DNA from: an uncultured Butyricimonas sp.
Lineage (GTDB): Bacteria > Bacteroidota > Bacteroidia > Bacteroidales > Marinifilaceae
Reading direction: 5' to 3'
Length of the DNA: 64,000 nucleotides
Assembly: GCA_944320555.1 (NCBI GenBank)
Contig: CALUHX010000010.1
Span: 1-64,000 of the forward strand
Notes under the pieces: model-generated
Database searches by the model: none
Seen by the model: only the letters and a program-made list of their open reading frames with translations
What the model was told of the DNA's origin: nothing
Program-made: the position numbers and the translations under genes
Part shown: positions 16,707-25,116 of the stretch, piece after piece
Numbering within the stretch: position 1 is the first letter of the stretch
How the letters are laid out: each line of letters begins with the position of its first letter

Positions 16707-19217
16707 TCATTTTCGCCCTCCCGCTTGCGGCTCCGTTTCCGGTTTCCGGCCGGTCCGGAAATAGCGGACGGCGTAGAAGACGACGAATCCCGCAAGGGCG
16801 AGCAACAGCAGGCCGGAACTGGCGGCGGAGACTTTCGCCCCCATGTAGTAGGAATCCGGACGGAACTCGAACGTGACGGTGTGCTCCCCCGCAGGCACGA
16901 ACATCGCCCGCAGGATGTAATCGGCCCGGAAATGGTCGGCGGGCTTCCCGTCAATGTCCACCTTCCAGCCCTTGGGATAATAAACCTCGCTGAAGACGGC
17001 CAACTGCTCGGCGGCCGCGCTTGTCTTGTAGACCAGCTTGTTCGGGGCGTAGGAGACAAGGCGGATGGTGGCGGAGTCGTCGAAGTTGATTCCCTTGTCG
17101 CCCAAGAGGGGGGCGAACTCCTCGGCGACGACAGCCGTCTCGGAAGGCGTGATTTGGGCCAGTTTGAGGATTTCCTCGTCGGCGGAGGCCGCCATCTCGT
17201 AGTCCTTCACGAACCAGGCGTTGCCGTAGGCGGAGCGGTTCTCGATGGGCTGGCCGTTGGGGTCGACGATGATGTATTTCGTGTTGAGCATGTTGAGGAC
17301 AGGGTCGCTCGACAGGCTTTCCGAGAGGGAGGAGTAGGTGGCTCCCCCGCGGGCCTCCTCGGCCACGGCGTTAATCTTGGGCGCGATAAAATAGTCGATG
17401 ATGTCCTGGTAACGCTGCAACTTGGCGGCGTTGTATCCTCCGATGGTCTTGTGGAAATAGCTGGAGTGAGAGTCGTTGAACGTGTTCACGGCCAAATCCA
17501 GCACGCGGTAGTCCGGCGACTTGTCCCGCAGGATGATTTTGTCGACGGGGCGGGCCTGGAACTGATTGTTAAACTCCCTCTGGGTCACGAAATGCCCGGC
17601 GTTCAGGTAGCGTTTGTCCACCGTCCACATGTCCACCACCAACAGGGCGCAAAGGGCGAGGACGGCGCGGGAAGCTTTCAGTTTTTGCACGGCCATCGCC
17701 CACAGGCAACCGCCCGCCAGCAGGATGAACACCAGCGAGCGCAGGGCGTCGGCGCGGAGGAGGGCTTTCCGGTCGGCGGGCAGGCTTTGCCGCAGCCAGT
17801 CGGGATAGTTCGCGTCGGCAGGCGAAGAGAAGTTGCCCGCCAGCCCGGGTATCAGCAAGAAGAGGGCGCACACGCCGCCCGTGACGCCCAAGGCGATTTT
17901 CAATCCTTTCAGCAATTGGGGACGGGGATAGTCGCCCTTCACGATTCGCCACAGGGCGTAGAATCCCAGCAAGGGGATGGTCAGCTGCAGGATGACGAGT
18001 ATCATCGAGGGCACGCGGAACTTGTTGTACAGCGGCACGTAGTCGTAGAAGAAACTGGACAAGGCCATGAAATGGCGGCCCCACCCCAAAAGGAGGGCCA
18101 GCAGGGAAATCGCAGCCACCCACCACTTCGCCGGCCCTTTCACGAGAACAAGCCCCAGCGCGAAAAGGAATATGGCGACGGCGCCCATGTACATCGGACC
18201 GGCGGTGAATGACTGCGGCCCCCAGTAGAGCGGCATTTGTTTCACGATTTGGTCGGCGTTCTGCGCGCCCGCCTGCCGCAGGAATTTGTAGGTTTCCGAA
18301 TTCCGGCCCAGCTCCCCGGCGGAGGCTCCGCCGTTGAAATTGGGGATAAGGAGGTTAAAGGTCTCCTCTATGCCGTAGCTCCAGGCGGTGGCGTAATCCT
18401 TGTCCAATCCGCCCTCGGTTTGGTTCTGCTGGTTGAGGGTCAGCTCGGAACCTCCCCGCATGGTGTATTTCGTGTATTCCCACGTGGGCCAAAGGTGGTT
18501 CACATTCGTCCCTGCGGCCAATCCTCCGGCCACCACCAGCAGCAAGGCGGTTTTCACGAAAGCGGGCACGGCTTTCTCCTTTATCGCCTTGTAAAGCCGG
18601 GCAATGCCGTAGGCGAGGATGACCATCGCCAGATAGAAAGTAATCTGCGGATGGTTGGCCATGATTTCAAAGGCGAGGGCGATTCCGAAGAACACAGCCC
18701 CCAGCCACCTGTTGCGGCGGAAAGCGAAGACCGCCGCCGCCAGCACCATGGGCATGAACGCGATGGCCACCATCTTGGCGTTGTGGCCCACTTGCATGAT
18801 TTGGAAATTGTAGGCGCAAAAACCGAACGCCAACGCGCCCCCGACGGCCACCCACGAGCGAACGCCGCAAGCCAGCATCAGAAGGTAGAAACTGACGAAC
18901 GCCAGAATGAGGTAGCTCGCCGGACGAGGCCCCCAAAAAAGGTTGTCATACAGGTTTTGCAGGTAGTTGCCCTTGTAGATGGTGGAAATCATCGTGGTGG
19001 GCATTCCGCCGAACATCGAATTGGTCCACAGCGGCTCGCGCCCGGTGGAGTCGCGGTATGCGATGGCTTCGTTGGCCGCTCCCCGCCACGAGGAGATGTC
19101 GGACTGATGCACGATTTTCCCCTCAAACAGCGGCGGAAAGTAGACGTAGGCGATGACCACAAACAAAAGGACGGCTCCGATGTACGGATACAATTTTTTG
19201 AACGGTATGTTTTTCAT
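16707..19217 (-). CDS. YfhO-family membrane protein
   Basis: An 836-residue protein with many transmembrane helices in residues 1-560, short extracytoplasmic loops and a C-terminal soluble domain. The family signature is the N-terminal extracytoplasmic loop HQSDISSWRGAANEAIAYRDSTG, followed by PLWTNSMFGGMPT, as in YfhO proteins that glycosylate cell-envelope polymers in Gram-positives. In Bacteroidetes the acceptor is unknown; a lipid-linked sugar donor and a GT-C-like mechanism are inferred. It has a consensus promoter 31 bp before the ATG. The PCMD/barrel operon follows 80 bp downstream and may be read through. Confidence 0.88.
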   Translation of the reverse strand: MKNIPFKKLYPYIGAVLLFVVIAYVYFPPLFEGKIVHQSDISSWRGAANEAIAYRDSTGREPLWTNSMFGGMPTTMISTIYKGNYLQNLYDNLFWGPRPASYLILAFVSFYLLMLACGVRSWVAVGGALAFGFCAYNFQIMQVGHNAKMVAIAFMPMVLAAAVFAFRRNRWLGAVFFGIALAFEIMANHPQITFYLAMVILAYGIARLYKAIKEKAVPAFVKTALLLVVAGGLAAGTNVNHLWPTWEYTKYTMRGGSELTLNQQNQTEGGLDKDYATAWSYGIEETFNLLIPNFNGGASAGELGRNSETYKFLRQAGAQNADQIVKQMPLYWGPQSFTAGPMYMGAVAIFLFALGLVLVKGPAKWWVAAISLLALLLGWGRHFMALSSFFYDYVPLYNKFRVPSMILVILQLTIPLLGFYALWRIVKGDYPRPQLLKGLKIALGVTGGVCALFLLIPGLAGNFSSPADANYPDWLRQSLPADRKALLRADALRSLVFILLAGGCLWAMAVQKLKASRAVLALCALLVVDMWTVDKRYLNAGHFVTQREFNNQFQARPVDKIILRDKSPDYRVLDLAVNTFNDSHSSYFHKTIGGYNAAKLQRYQDIIDYFIAPKINAVAEEARGGATYSSLSESLSSDPVLNMLNTKYIIVDPNGQPIENRSAYGNAWFVKDYEMAASADEEILKLAQITPSETAVVAEEFAPLLGDKGINFDDSATIRLVSYAPNKLVYKTSAAAEQLAVFSEVYYPKGWKVDIDGKPADHFRADYILRAMFVPAGEHTVTFEFRPDSYYMGAKVSAASSGLLLLALAGFVVFYAVRYFRTGRKPETEPQAGGRK

Positions 19218-19247
19218 GTCTCAAAATCATCTAAATGGGTTACGACG

Positions 19248-19278
19248 CAAAAGTACGAAAATATATCCACCTTCCAAA
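19248..19278 (-). promoter_or_regulatory. Promoter of the YfhO-like gene
   Basis: Minus strand TTTG (19278-19275), exactly 19 bp, then TACTTTTG (19255-19248): a perfect Bacteroidetes promoter. Confidence 0.8.
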
Positions 19279-19387
19279 CCTCCCAGCCCGCAACATTTAT
19301 GTTATCGCCAAGGGAATATGAAGCACATATCTTGACACAGTATTTTCTTTCCGCGCCGGGGATGAGGTTTCCTTGAGGATTTTTCCG

Positions 19388-19395
19388 TAACTTTG
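19388..19395 (+). promoter_or_regulatory. Promoter -7 element of the second toxin-antitoxin pair
   Basis: TAACTTTG, a perfect -7 box 26 bp before the antitoxin ATG. No TTTG at 19-21 bp upstream. Confidence 0.45.
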
Positions 19396-19421
19396 CCTCA
19401 CACGAATCAAAACGACACGAC

Positions 19422-19679
19422 ATGACAACCATTGAATTAGAAGCATACAAGGCGGAAGTGGCCCGGGAAGTGTTGAACACGGACAGTCGGGCAGTCCTGG
19501 AAAAGGTGCAAAAATTGCTGTCCCGCGAGCGCAAAAAGGCCACCGAGGACCTCACCCCCTACACCATGGAGGAAATCAACGCCTGGCTGGACGAAAGCGA
19601 AGCCGACGCCGAGGCCGGCCGGGAATACACTTGCGAGGAAGTATTCGAACGCATGAAAGAAAAATATCCCTGGCTATGA
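19422..19679 (+). CDS. Probable antitoxin of the ParE/RelE-type pair
   Basis: An 85-residue acidic helical protein (TTIELEAYKAEVAREVLNTD at the N-terminus, then VLEKVQKLLSRERKKA, and an acidic WLDESEADAEAGREYTCEEVFERM segment). This resembles small Bacteroidales antitoxins in which the N-terminal part dimerises and the acidic C-terminal part wraps the toxin. The stop codon overlaps the toxin start (ATGA at 19676-19679), strong evidence of translational coupling. It does not obviously resemble the antitoxin at 4794-5081. Confidence 0.75.
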   Translation: MTTIELEAYKAEVAREVLNTDSRAVLEKVQKLLSRERKKATEDLTPYTMEEINAWLDESEADAEAGREYTCEEVFERMKEKYPWL

Positions 19680-19990
19680 ATGTGAAATGGAATCGCAAGG
19701 CAGAAAAACAGTTTGACGATGCTATCTTTTACTGCCAAAATGTTTTCGGGGAATCCTCTGCGAAGAAATTCTTCCACAAAGTGGCGCAATACATCCCACG
19801 ACTTTCCGCCAATCCGCTCATCGGGAAAGTTGAGCCTTTATTAGCCGACAAGCCCATCACCTACCGCAGTATCGTCGTGCACAAACATTTCAAACTCATT
19901 TATTACATCGTTCCCGACCGCCAGACCATCCGCATCGCCGCCCTTTGGGACACCCGCCGGGAACCCGGCGCCCTGAAAGGACAGGTGTGA
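19676..19990 (+). CDS. RelE/ParE-family toxin
   Basis: A 104-residue basic toxin of the RelE/ParE fold: VKWNRKAEKQFDDAIFYCQNVFG (N-terminal helix pair), KVAQYIPRLSANPLIGKVEPLL, YRSIVVHKHFKLIYYIV (the central strands that carry catalytic positions) and the C-terminal IRIAALWDTRREP, a hallmark ending of ParE/RelE toxins. The start at 19676 gives the ATGA overlap with the antitoxin; an in-frame upstream extension to 19631 would run through the antitoxin gene and is rejected. Action on mRNA or gyrase cannot be told apart from sequence. The convergent flippase gene ends 19 bp away. Confidence 0.87.
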   Translation: MNVKWNRKAEKQFDDAIFYCQNVFGESSAKKFFHKVAQYIPRLSANPLIGKVEPLLADKPITYRSIVVHKHFKLIYYIVPDRQTIRIAALWDTRREPGALKGQV

Positions 19991-20009
19991 CCACCCTCTC
20001 CGGACAATT

Positions 20010-21422
20010 TCACCCTTTAGCCCAATGCCTGCGACAAAACGCCAACAAAGAAGCCCCACCTTCTTTGAAGAACGTCACATAATTCCCTCCCAACTCCTTA
20101 CAAATCACGGAAGGCCATTTCCAGTTATTGTAACACAACTGCACAATCCCTGCCGACAGAATAACCCCTATCAGACCCAAATCCGTAAAAGCCAACGAAA
20201 GCAACGTGAGCGACGCAATACACGCTCCGGATATCAATGAAGCGCCGACATAAGGAACTTCATTTCGAGTCGTAATCAACAAGGCCGCCATCCCATGATT
20301 AGCCTCCAAAAACTGTATCACCAAAAACAAGAACAACGCCATCGTCCCTATCAAATGAGTTTTGCTGTCCAAAAGCGACAATATCGGGTTTCCCCACAAC
20401 AAGAGCACAATCGCCCCCGCCACATAAAGCAACACATACACAAACACACTCTCGCCAAACACCCGTCTGATTTCCTTCAACTGATGATTAATCCGGAACT
20501 TATAAATCTCCGGCAAATGAGTGGAAAGATACAGCGGCGTCACCCCCGACAATATCGTGACCACCTGAGAAGTCAATCCAAAAGAAGCCACGGTTTCCAA
20601 AGGCAAGAACATCGACACGAACAACACATTTCCTTTCTGCACAAAATAAGCACCCACGCTCCCGATGCCGTTTTTTTTCGCATTATACCAAATAACAGGG
20701 AAAAGCCGCTCCTTGCCACAATCGACTGTCCGAAGCTGAACCCCGATGCCGTCCCGATAAAAAAAGTAACGGGCCAGCAGCCGGTTCACGATAATCGATA
20801 TGAGATTCGCCATAGCGATGGAGATGATTCCATAACCACCCAACAATCCCGCCACGGCAAGCAATAAATACACCAGTTTTGTAACAATCGTCATCTGATT
20901 GTATTCCTTCACTTGCCCCTTCCCCACCAACAGCGCATTGTAATAAGAATAGAACAAATTAAGTACCGTATATGCCACAAAGATGAACCATGCGCACAGC
21001 ACCTCGCTTTGCGACGACAGCGATTCTGTCGTCCGAAACACATACCACGTCCCCACCGTTAACATCAATCCCAATGCGGCCAGCGACACATAACCGTAAA
21101 AACGCCGCATGGTCTTGATGATGTTCTTCAACAAAGCGTAATTCGGACAATCCAACACTTCCGCCTCCTCATCCACGCCCTCCGCCTTCAAACGGGTAGC
21201 CCCGCTCATCACATAGGCCACATTCCTCGCAAAAGTCGGTTGAAAACCGAAATCCAACATCAACACAAACGCCGAAATGGACAAAAACACATACCATATC
21301 CCCAATATCTCCACTGGCAGAAGACGCAAAATGAACGGCAATATCAACACATTCACGCCTATATTGAAAAATTGCGCCGTGTATCCCCACAACACATCCC
21401 GTTTCGTTATCTTGATTTCCAT
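20010..21422 (-). CDS. Polysaccharide flippase (Wzx/PST family)
   Basis: A 470-residue protein with about 12 hydrophobic segments and the N-terminal layout of PST/MATE-like lipid-linked oligosaccharide flippases (KRDVLWGYTAQFFNIGVNVLILPFILRLLPVEILGIWYVFLS). It would carry undecaprenyl-linked repeat units across the inner membrane for O-antigen or capsule assembly. It marks the left end of a glycan locus with glycosyltransferases and sugar-nucleotide genes; its 3' end meets the second toxin-antitoxin unit. A TATCTTTG -7 element lies at 21463-21470. The divergent glycosyltransferase gene starts 129 bp away. Confidence 0.88.
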   Translation of the reverse strand: MEIKITKRDVLWGYTAQFFNIGVNVLILPFILRLLPVEILGIWYVFLSISAFVLMLDFGFQPTFARNVAYVMSGATRLKAEGVDEEAEVLDCPNYALLKNIIKTMRRFYGYVSLAALGLMLTVGTWYVFRTTESLSSQSEVLCAWFIFVAYTVLNLFYSYYNALLVGKGQVKEYNQMTIVTKLVYLLLAVAGLLGGYGIISIAMANLISIIVNRLLARYFFYRDGIGVQLRTVDCGKERLFPVIWYNAKKNGIGSVGAYFVQKGNVLFVSMFLPLETVASFGLTSQVVTILSGVTPLYLSTHLPEIYKFRINHQLKEIRRVFGESVFVYVLLYVAGAIVLLLWGNPILSLLDSKTHLIGTMALFLFLVIQFLEANHGMAALLITTRNEVPYVGASLISGACIASLTLLSLAFTDLGLIGVILSAGIVQLCYNNWKWPSVICKELGGNYVTFFKEGGASLLAFCRRHWAKG

Positions 21423-21462
21423 AATTTTAAATAACGCTTACTTCTCCTATATTTTCCATCCC

Positions 21463-21470
21463 CAAAGATA
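21463..21470 (-). promoter_or_regulatory. Promoter -7 element of the flippase gene
   Basis: TATCTTTG on the minus strand, 41 bp before the flippase start; the -33 box is poor. Confidence 0.4.
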
Positions 21471-21551
21471 ATTATTTATAGATTTCACGGCATACACATC
21501 AATCAAAAACTTAATATCACTATTTTCGCGTACATTCATAACTGCTCATTT

Positions 21552-22763
21552 ATGAAAATCGCATTCATCCACAATAACGCAAAAACAGGTGCCACCGCCC
21601 ATGCCATCATGCTTGCCAAACGGCTACAGGAAAAAATGGAGGTCGTATTCCTTGTCTGTAATTTAATAGAAACAGGCGCGGACTTTTCAAGTTTAAAAAA
21701 CGTCCGGGAATTTTCTTACTCCGAGACACAACGACACTCGTATGCGAACAAATGGCCTCTCCACGTCAGCCTGCTCGTCCGGCTTCGAATGCTCCTGTTC
21801 CATCTTCGACTACTGCGGCCATTGGATAAAATCACTCCCTTGTGGCAACCGTTCCGGACCATGGAGAAACAATGGTTGTTCCGCCATTCTCCTCTGCCAA
21901 AGGAACTGGAAGAATATCTACGACAACACGACGGCGAATTCGACGCTTATGTCATTCTGGGCAATTTCACCGGACCCGCCTTCCATCTCAAAGAAAAATA
22001 CGCCCACAAAACAGTCCTCATACCCTTGGTTCACATGGAAATGCCGCAATTCATTCTCTCCGTTCACGACATCTCTCGTCGCTATCCATTCCTCGCCTTC
22101 AACACCTCCGCCGAAAGAAGACTATGCCACCGTATCCACGACACCCCGCTCTCCGCTCCCGTCATTGGCTCCGGCATAGAAATTTCAAAACAAAATCCCG
22201 AAACCTGGAACACTTTTCTAAGCCAGCATCCCATCCACGGCGATTACCTTCTCTACGTGGGACGCATCACCCGCAGAAAAACAGGCCACCTCTTCGACTA
22301 TTTCACGCGCTACAAGCAAAAACACCCCTCTCCCCTCAAACTCATTGTGGCCGGAGACAGCTACCTATCCTCTGCCATCAGACGTGACGACATCATATTC
22401 CTCGGTTTTGTTTCAGAAACGTTGAAGAACGAACTTATCCACCACGCCGCAATCGTCATCAATCCCTCGCAAGTCGAAAGCCTCTCTCTCATCGTCTTGG
22501 AAGCCATGCACGCAGGCGTTCCTATCGTTGTCAACGGCAAATGCGAAGTGCTGAAAGACCACTGCGACCAAAGCCATGCGGGAATGTACTACACCGACTA
22601 CTCATCCTTCGAACAGGCTCTCGACTCCTTGCTTCCTTGCCCGTCCCTTCGCATCACATTGGGGCAGAACGGGCAGGCATACGAGGCCGCCAACTACTCT
22701 TGGCCTGTCATTTTACAAAAATGGGAGAATCTCCTCACTTGCGTGAGCGAAGCAAATCATTGA
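21552..22763 (+). CDS. Glycosyltransferase family 4 protein
   Basis: A 403-residue GT-B fold glycosyltransferase. The N-terminal half begins MKIAFIHNNAKTGATAHAIMLAKRL (acceptor domain); the C-terminal GT4 domain shows LLYVGRITRRKTGHLFDYF, KLIVAGDS, IIFLGFVSE, and the donor-binding VNPSQVESLSLIVLEAMHAGVPIV block, where the E-x7-E arrangement of retaining GT4 enzymes can be seen. It acts in the cytoplasm on the glycan repeat unit. It is the only plus-strand glycosyltransferase of the locus, divergent from the flippase. Its 3' end overlaps that of the convergent GT2 gene by 29 bp. Confidence 0.88.
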   Translation: MKIAFIHNNAKTGATAHAIMLAKRLQEKMEVVFLVCNLIETGADFSSLKNVREFSYSETQRHSYANKWPLHVSLLVRLRMLLFHLRLLRPLDKITPLWQPFRTMEKQWLFRHSPLPKELEEYLRQHDGEFDAYVILGNFTGPAFHLKEKYAHKTVLIPLVHMEMPQFILSVHDISRRYPFLAFNTSAERRLCHRIHDTPLSAPVIGSGIEISKQNPETWNTFLSQHPIHGDYLLYVGRITRRKTGHLFDYFTRYKQKHPSPLKLIVAGDSYLSSAIRRDDIIFLGFVSETLKNELIHHAAIVINPSQVESLSLIVLEAMHAGVPIVVNGKCEVLKDHCDQSHAGMYYTDYSSFEQALDSLLPCPSLRITLGQNGQAYEAANYSWPVILQKWENLLTCVSEANH

Positions 22764-23676
22764 ATCGAAGATAAGTAACACGCAATGCCTCATGCCTTTT
22801 TCTCCAATACTCCTGCTTGGCACTCACTCCCGCCAAGCCATAGACAACTCGAGCAACCGCACACTTCAATGCGTGCGTAAAATAAACCGACCGAACAGAC
22901 CAACGTCCATACGCTTTCCAAATGTACAGCCATTGACTGTACAAACGCTCCCGATAAAGCTGTTCCTTCACAGGGCGGGTCGACTGCCCTTCTAAATGAA
23001 TTATCCGAGCCTCCGGCACTATAAACACGGAACGCCCCAAACGCTTCACCCGATTTATCAACTCCACCTCCTCCCAATACAAGAAAAAATCCGGATCAAA
23101 TCCTCCCACTTCATCAAACAAATCTCGTTTTATCATCATATTCGCCCCTATGATACAATCAACTTTCCTCGGTCCTTCCGCATAATGGAAATGCGTGTTC
23201 ACTTTATTCATGTCCACCAACGGAGTCAACAACACTAAGTGAAAATCCCACGGCCGATGCTGACGTACCACCGTCAAGCACGGACGCATATCCTTATCAA
23301 ACATAGCCCCCCCACATACACCGACAGACTCGCTCACGCGCATAAAATTATACAAAATAGAAACCGCGTCGTTCACCAACAGTGTGTCGGAATTTAAAAA
23401 ATACACATACTCTCCACGCGACTCCTTCACTCCCAAGTTATTCGCCCGGCCAAAGCCTAAATTCTCCAGCGAGGCAACAAGTTTAACCCACGGAAATTCC
23501 TCCTGTACCATTTCCTGCGAACCGTCCTTCGAAGCGTTATCAACAACCACGACCTCGTAACCCACCCCTTGAGTCTTCTCCTCCACAGAACGTAAGCAGT
23601 CCCGCAACACATTGCATGTATTATAACTCACAATCACAATGCTGACATCTATCTTCCTATCATCAAATTCTTTCAT
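22735..23676 (-). CDS. Glycosyltransferase family 2 protein (WbbL-like)
   Basis: A 313-residue GT-A enzyme related to rhamnosyltransferases. Landmarks are VSIVIVSYNTCNVLRDCLRSV, EVVVVDNASKDGSQ (nucleotide site), ENLGFGRANNLGVKESRGEYVYFLNSD (the metal-binding DxD region appears as NSDT) and GANMMIKRDLFDEVGGFDPDFFLYWEEVELINR, the WbbL-type acceptor/catalytic block. The sugar transferred cannot be stated. The gene overlaps the preceding GT4 gene by 14 bp, so the two are one operon. The region is more AT-rich than its GT4 neighbour upstream. Confidence 0.9.
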   Translation of the reverse strand: MKEFDDRKIDVSIVIVSYNTCNVLRDCLRSVEEKTQGVGYEVVVVDNASKDGSQEMVQEEFPWVKLVASLENLGFGRANNLGVKESRGEYVYFLNSDTLLVNDAVSILYNFMRVSESVGVCGGAMFDKDMRPCLTVVRQHRPWDFHLVLLTPLVDMNKVNTHFHYAEGPRKVDCIIGANMMIKRDLFDEVGGFDPDFFLYWEEVELINRVKRLGRSVFIVPEARIIHLEGQSTRPVKEQLYRERLYSQWLYIWKAYGRWSVRSVYFTHALKCAVARVVYGLAGVSAKQEYWRKRHEALRVTYLRFNDLLRSRK

Positions 23677-24694
23677 AAGCTCTTAAAATGTTCAGTAACT
23701 TCCGCTCTCGCACCGAGAGCAAAAAATTCTTTTCCGCCCGCTGGCGGCAACGGTCGGACAACGGGCGTTCCATCGCCCGGCGAATCGCCCCGGACAGCGT
23801 GTCCAAACGATTCTCCGACACCACGACCCCCGTGTCGCCCACCACCTCCGGCAAGCCTCCCACGTTCGTGACCACCGGCACGCAATTGTACAACATGCCT
23901 TCCACCACCGACATTCCGAAAACGTCCGTGCGGGAAAGTTGGCAATACACCCGCGCCTCTTTGTAGAAAGGCGCAAGCCGCTCCTGTTCCACCGGCCCGT
24001 GAACCTCGACATTCCCGGGCAATGCCCCCAGCTCCCGCCGAAATCCGTCGTCCATTCCCACTATCACGAACTTGTATCGCGGCAACTCTTCCGCCACCGC
24101 CAAGAAACGGTCGATTCCCTTCACTTCGAACCGCCGCCGGCCATCAATAAGGCCGACCGTCAACACCACGTCCCGTTTCTCCTCCGGAGAGACGGGCGCA
24201 TAGGAGATGCCCACTCCATTGTATAGAAGCACCGAGTTTGTCTTCCGCGTGATCACCCTCACCTTCCGCCACACATACTCCGACACGCTCAGATTCAACG
24301 TACAATGCCGCATGGCGTAGCGGGCAATCCACCCCCGCACCGGATTCGAAAAACTCCCGTACTTCAACTTCCTTATCCGGCACACGTCGTATCCCCCGTT
24401 CACAAGGAAAACCCGCTTTCCGAAAAGCCGGGCAAAAACAACAGGAAAAAAAGAGTGGTAATCACCGAACCACACATACACCTTGTCGAAACGCCAAAGG
24501 TTAAACAACAACCAAAAGAACTGCCTTGCGACAGAGCACAGCGAATTCCGCCGGTTGTCGTAATGATAAACCGTCACGTCATACGCTTTCCTCAAAATTT
24601 TCAAATCCCCTTCCACGAACGAGGAAAGAACCACGTACACAAACAACAACTTCTGACGCCCCGTCCCGTTTTTTTCTTTTCGTCGCATTTGCAT
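23663..24694 (-). CDS. Glycosyltransferase family 4 protein
   Basis: A 343-residue GT-B glycosyltransferase. After a basic N-terminus (MQMRRKEKNGTGRQ) comes KLLFVYVVLSSFVEGDLKIL; the donor domain has VVLTVGLIDGRRRFEVKGIDRFL, YKFVIVGMDDG, ARVYCQLSRTDVFGMSVVEGMLYNCVPVV and GGLPEVVGDTGVVV, a classic GT4 UDP-sugar site. A shorter start at the second Met (24688) is equally possible. It leads a two-gene minus-strand operon with the GT2 gene. The donor and acceptor are unknown. Confidence 0.87.
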   Translation of the reverse strand: MQMRRKEKNGTGRQKLLFVYVVLSSFVEGDLKILRKAYDVTVYHYDNRRNSLCSVARQFFWLLFNLWRFDKVYVWFGDYHSFFPVVFARLFGKRVFLVNGGYDVCRIRKLKYGSFSNPVRGWIARYAMRHCTLNLSVSEYVWRKVRVITRKTNSVLLYNGVGISYAPVSPEEKRDVVLTVGLIDGRRRFEVKGIDRFLAVAEELPRYKFVIVGMDDGFRRELGALPGNVEVHGPVEQERLAPFYKEARVYCQLSRTDVFGMSVVEGMLYNCVPVVTNVGGLPEVVGDTGVVVSENRLDTLSGAIRRAMERPLSDRCRQRAEKNFLLSVRERKLLNILRAYERI

Positions 24695-24834
24695 TTCCTG
24701 TTTTCAGAATGTATCTTTACGTTAGATTCCTCACGCACAAAAATAGCGGAAAAAAGCGGAAATCGGAAACATCGCCGCCACAGAAAACATTCCGCCCCTT
24801 TTGAGACACCTTTCCAAGCGCGTTCAGTCATTAA

Positions 24835-24891
24835 AGCCGAGACAAAGTCGAGATAAAGCCGAGACAATGCCGACAAGGGCTCGGCTTTGTC
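24835..24891. repeat. 11-bp tandem repeat with inverted copy
   Basis: Units AGCCGAGACAA (24835-24845), AGTCGAGATAA and AGCCGAGACAA (to 24867), then a partial TGCCGACAAGG and an inverted copy CTCGGCTTTGTC (24880-24891) that pairs with GATAAAGCCGAG (24852-24863). Confidence 0.75.
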
Positions 24892-25045
24892 CCCCGGAGA
24901 TTTCAGGGATTTGTCTCCCGTTCCTCTCCAAAAGGGGTGTAAAGGTCTTCGATTTGCCTATGAAACCCGGCATCTTTCCAAACCGTCGGCGAAGCATTTC
25001 CGCGGAATATGGACATGCCGTTATGTTTTTCTCGCCAGAAAACAT

Positions 25046-25053
25046 TACTTTTG
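25046..25053 (+). promoter_or_regulatory. Promoter -7 element of the GH2 gene
   Basis: TACTTTTG, a perfect -7 box; the upstream box is a weak ATG-type match. It implies a leader of about 55 bases. Confidence 0.5.
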
Positions 25054-25116
25054 TGCATGCGGACAAAAAATCCGCAATGAATTGTTGTATGTTTGTTTTA
25101 TGTGTAAATGTGATTT

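Larger units (their letters stand above)
24695..25116. other. Intergenic region with 11-bp repeats and GH2 promoter
   Basis: A divergent spacer between a minus-strand GT4 and the plus-strand GH2 gene. It contains the 11-bp tandem/inverted repeat element at 24835-24891, a TACTTTTG promoter box and a small TGCGGA/TCCGCA hairpin (about 25058-25076) in the GH2 leader. No gene is supported. Confidence 0.55.
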
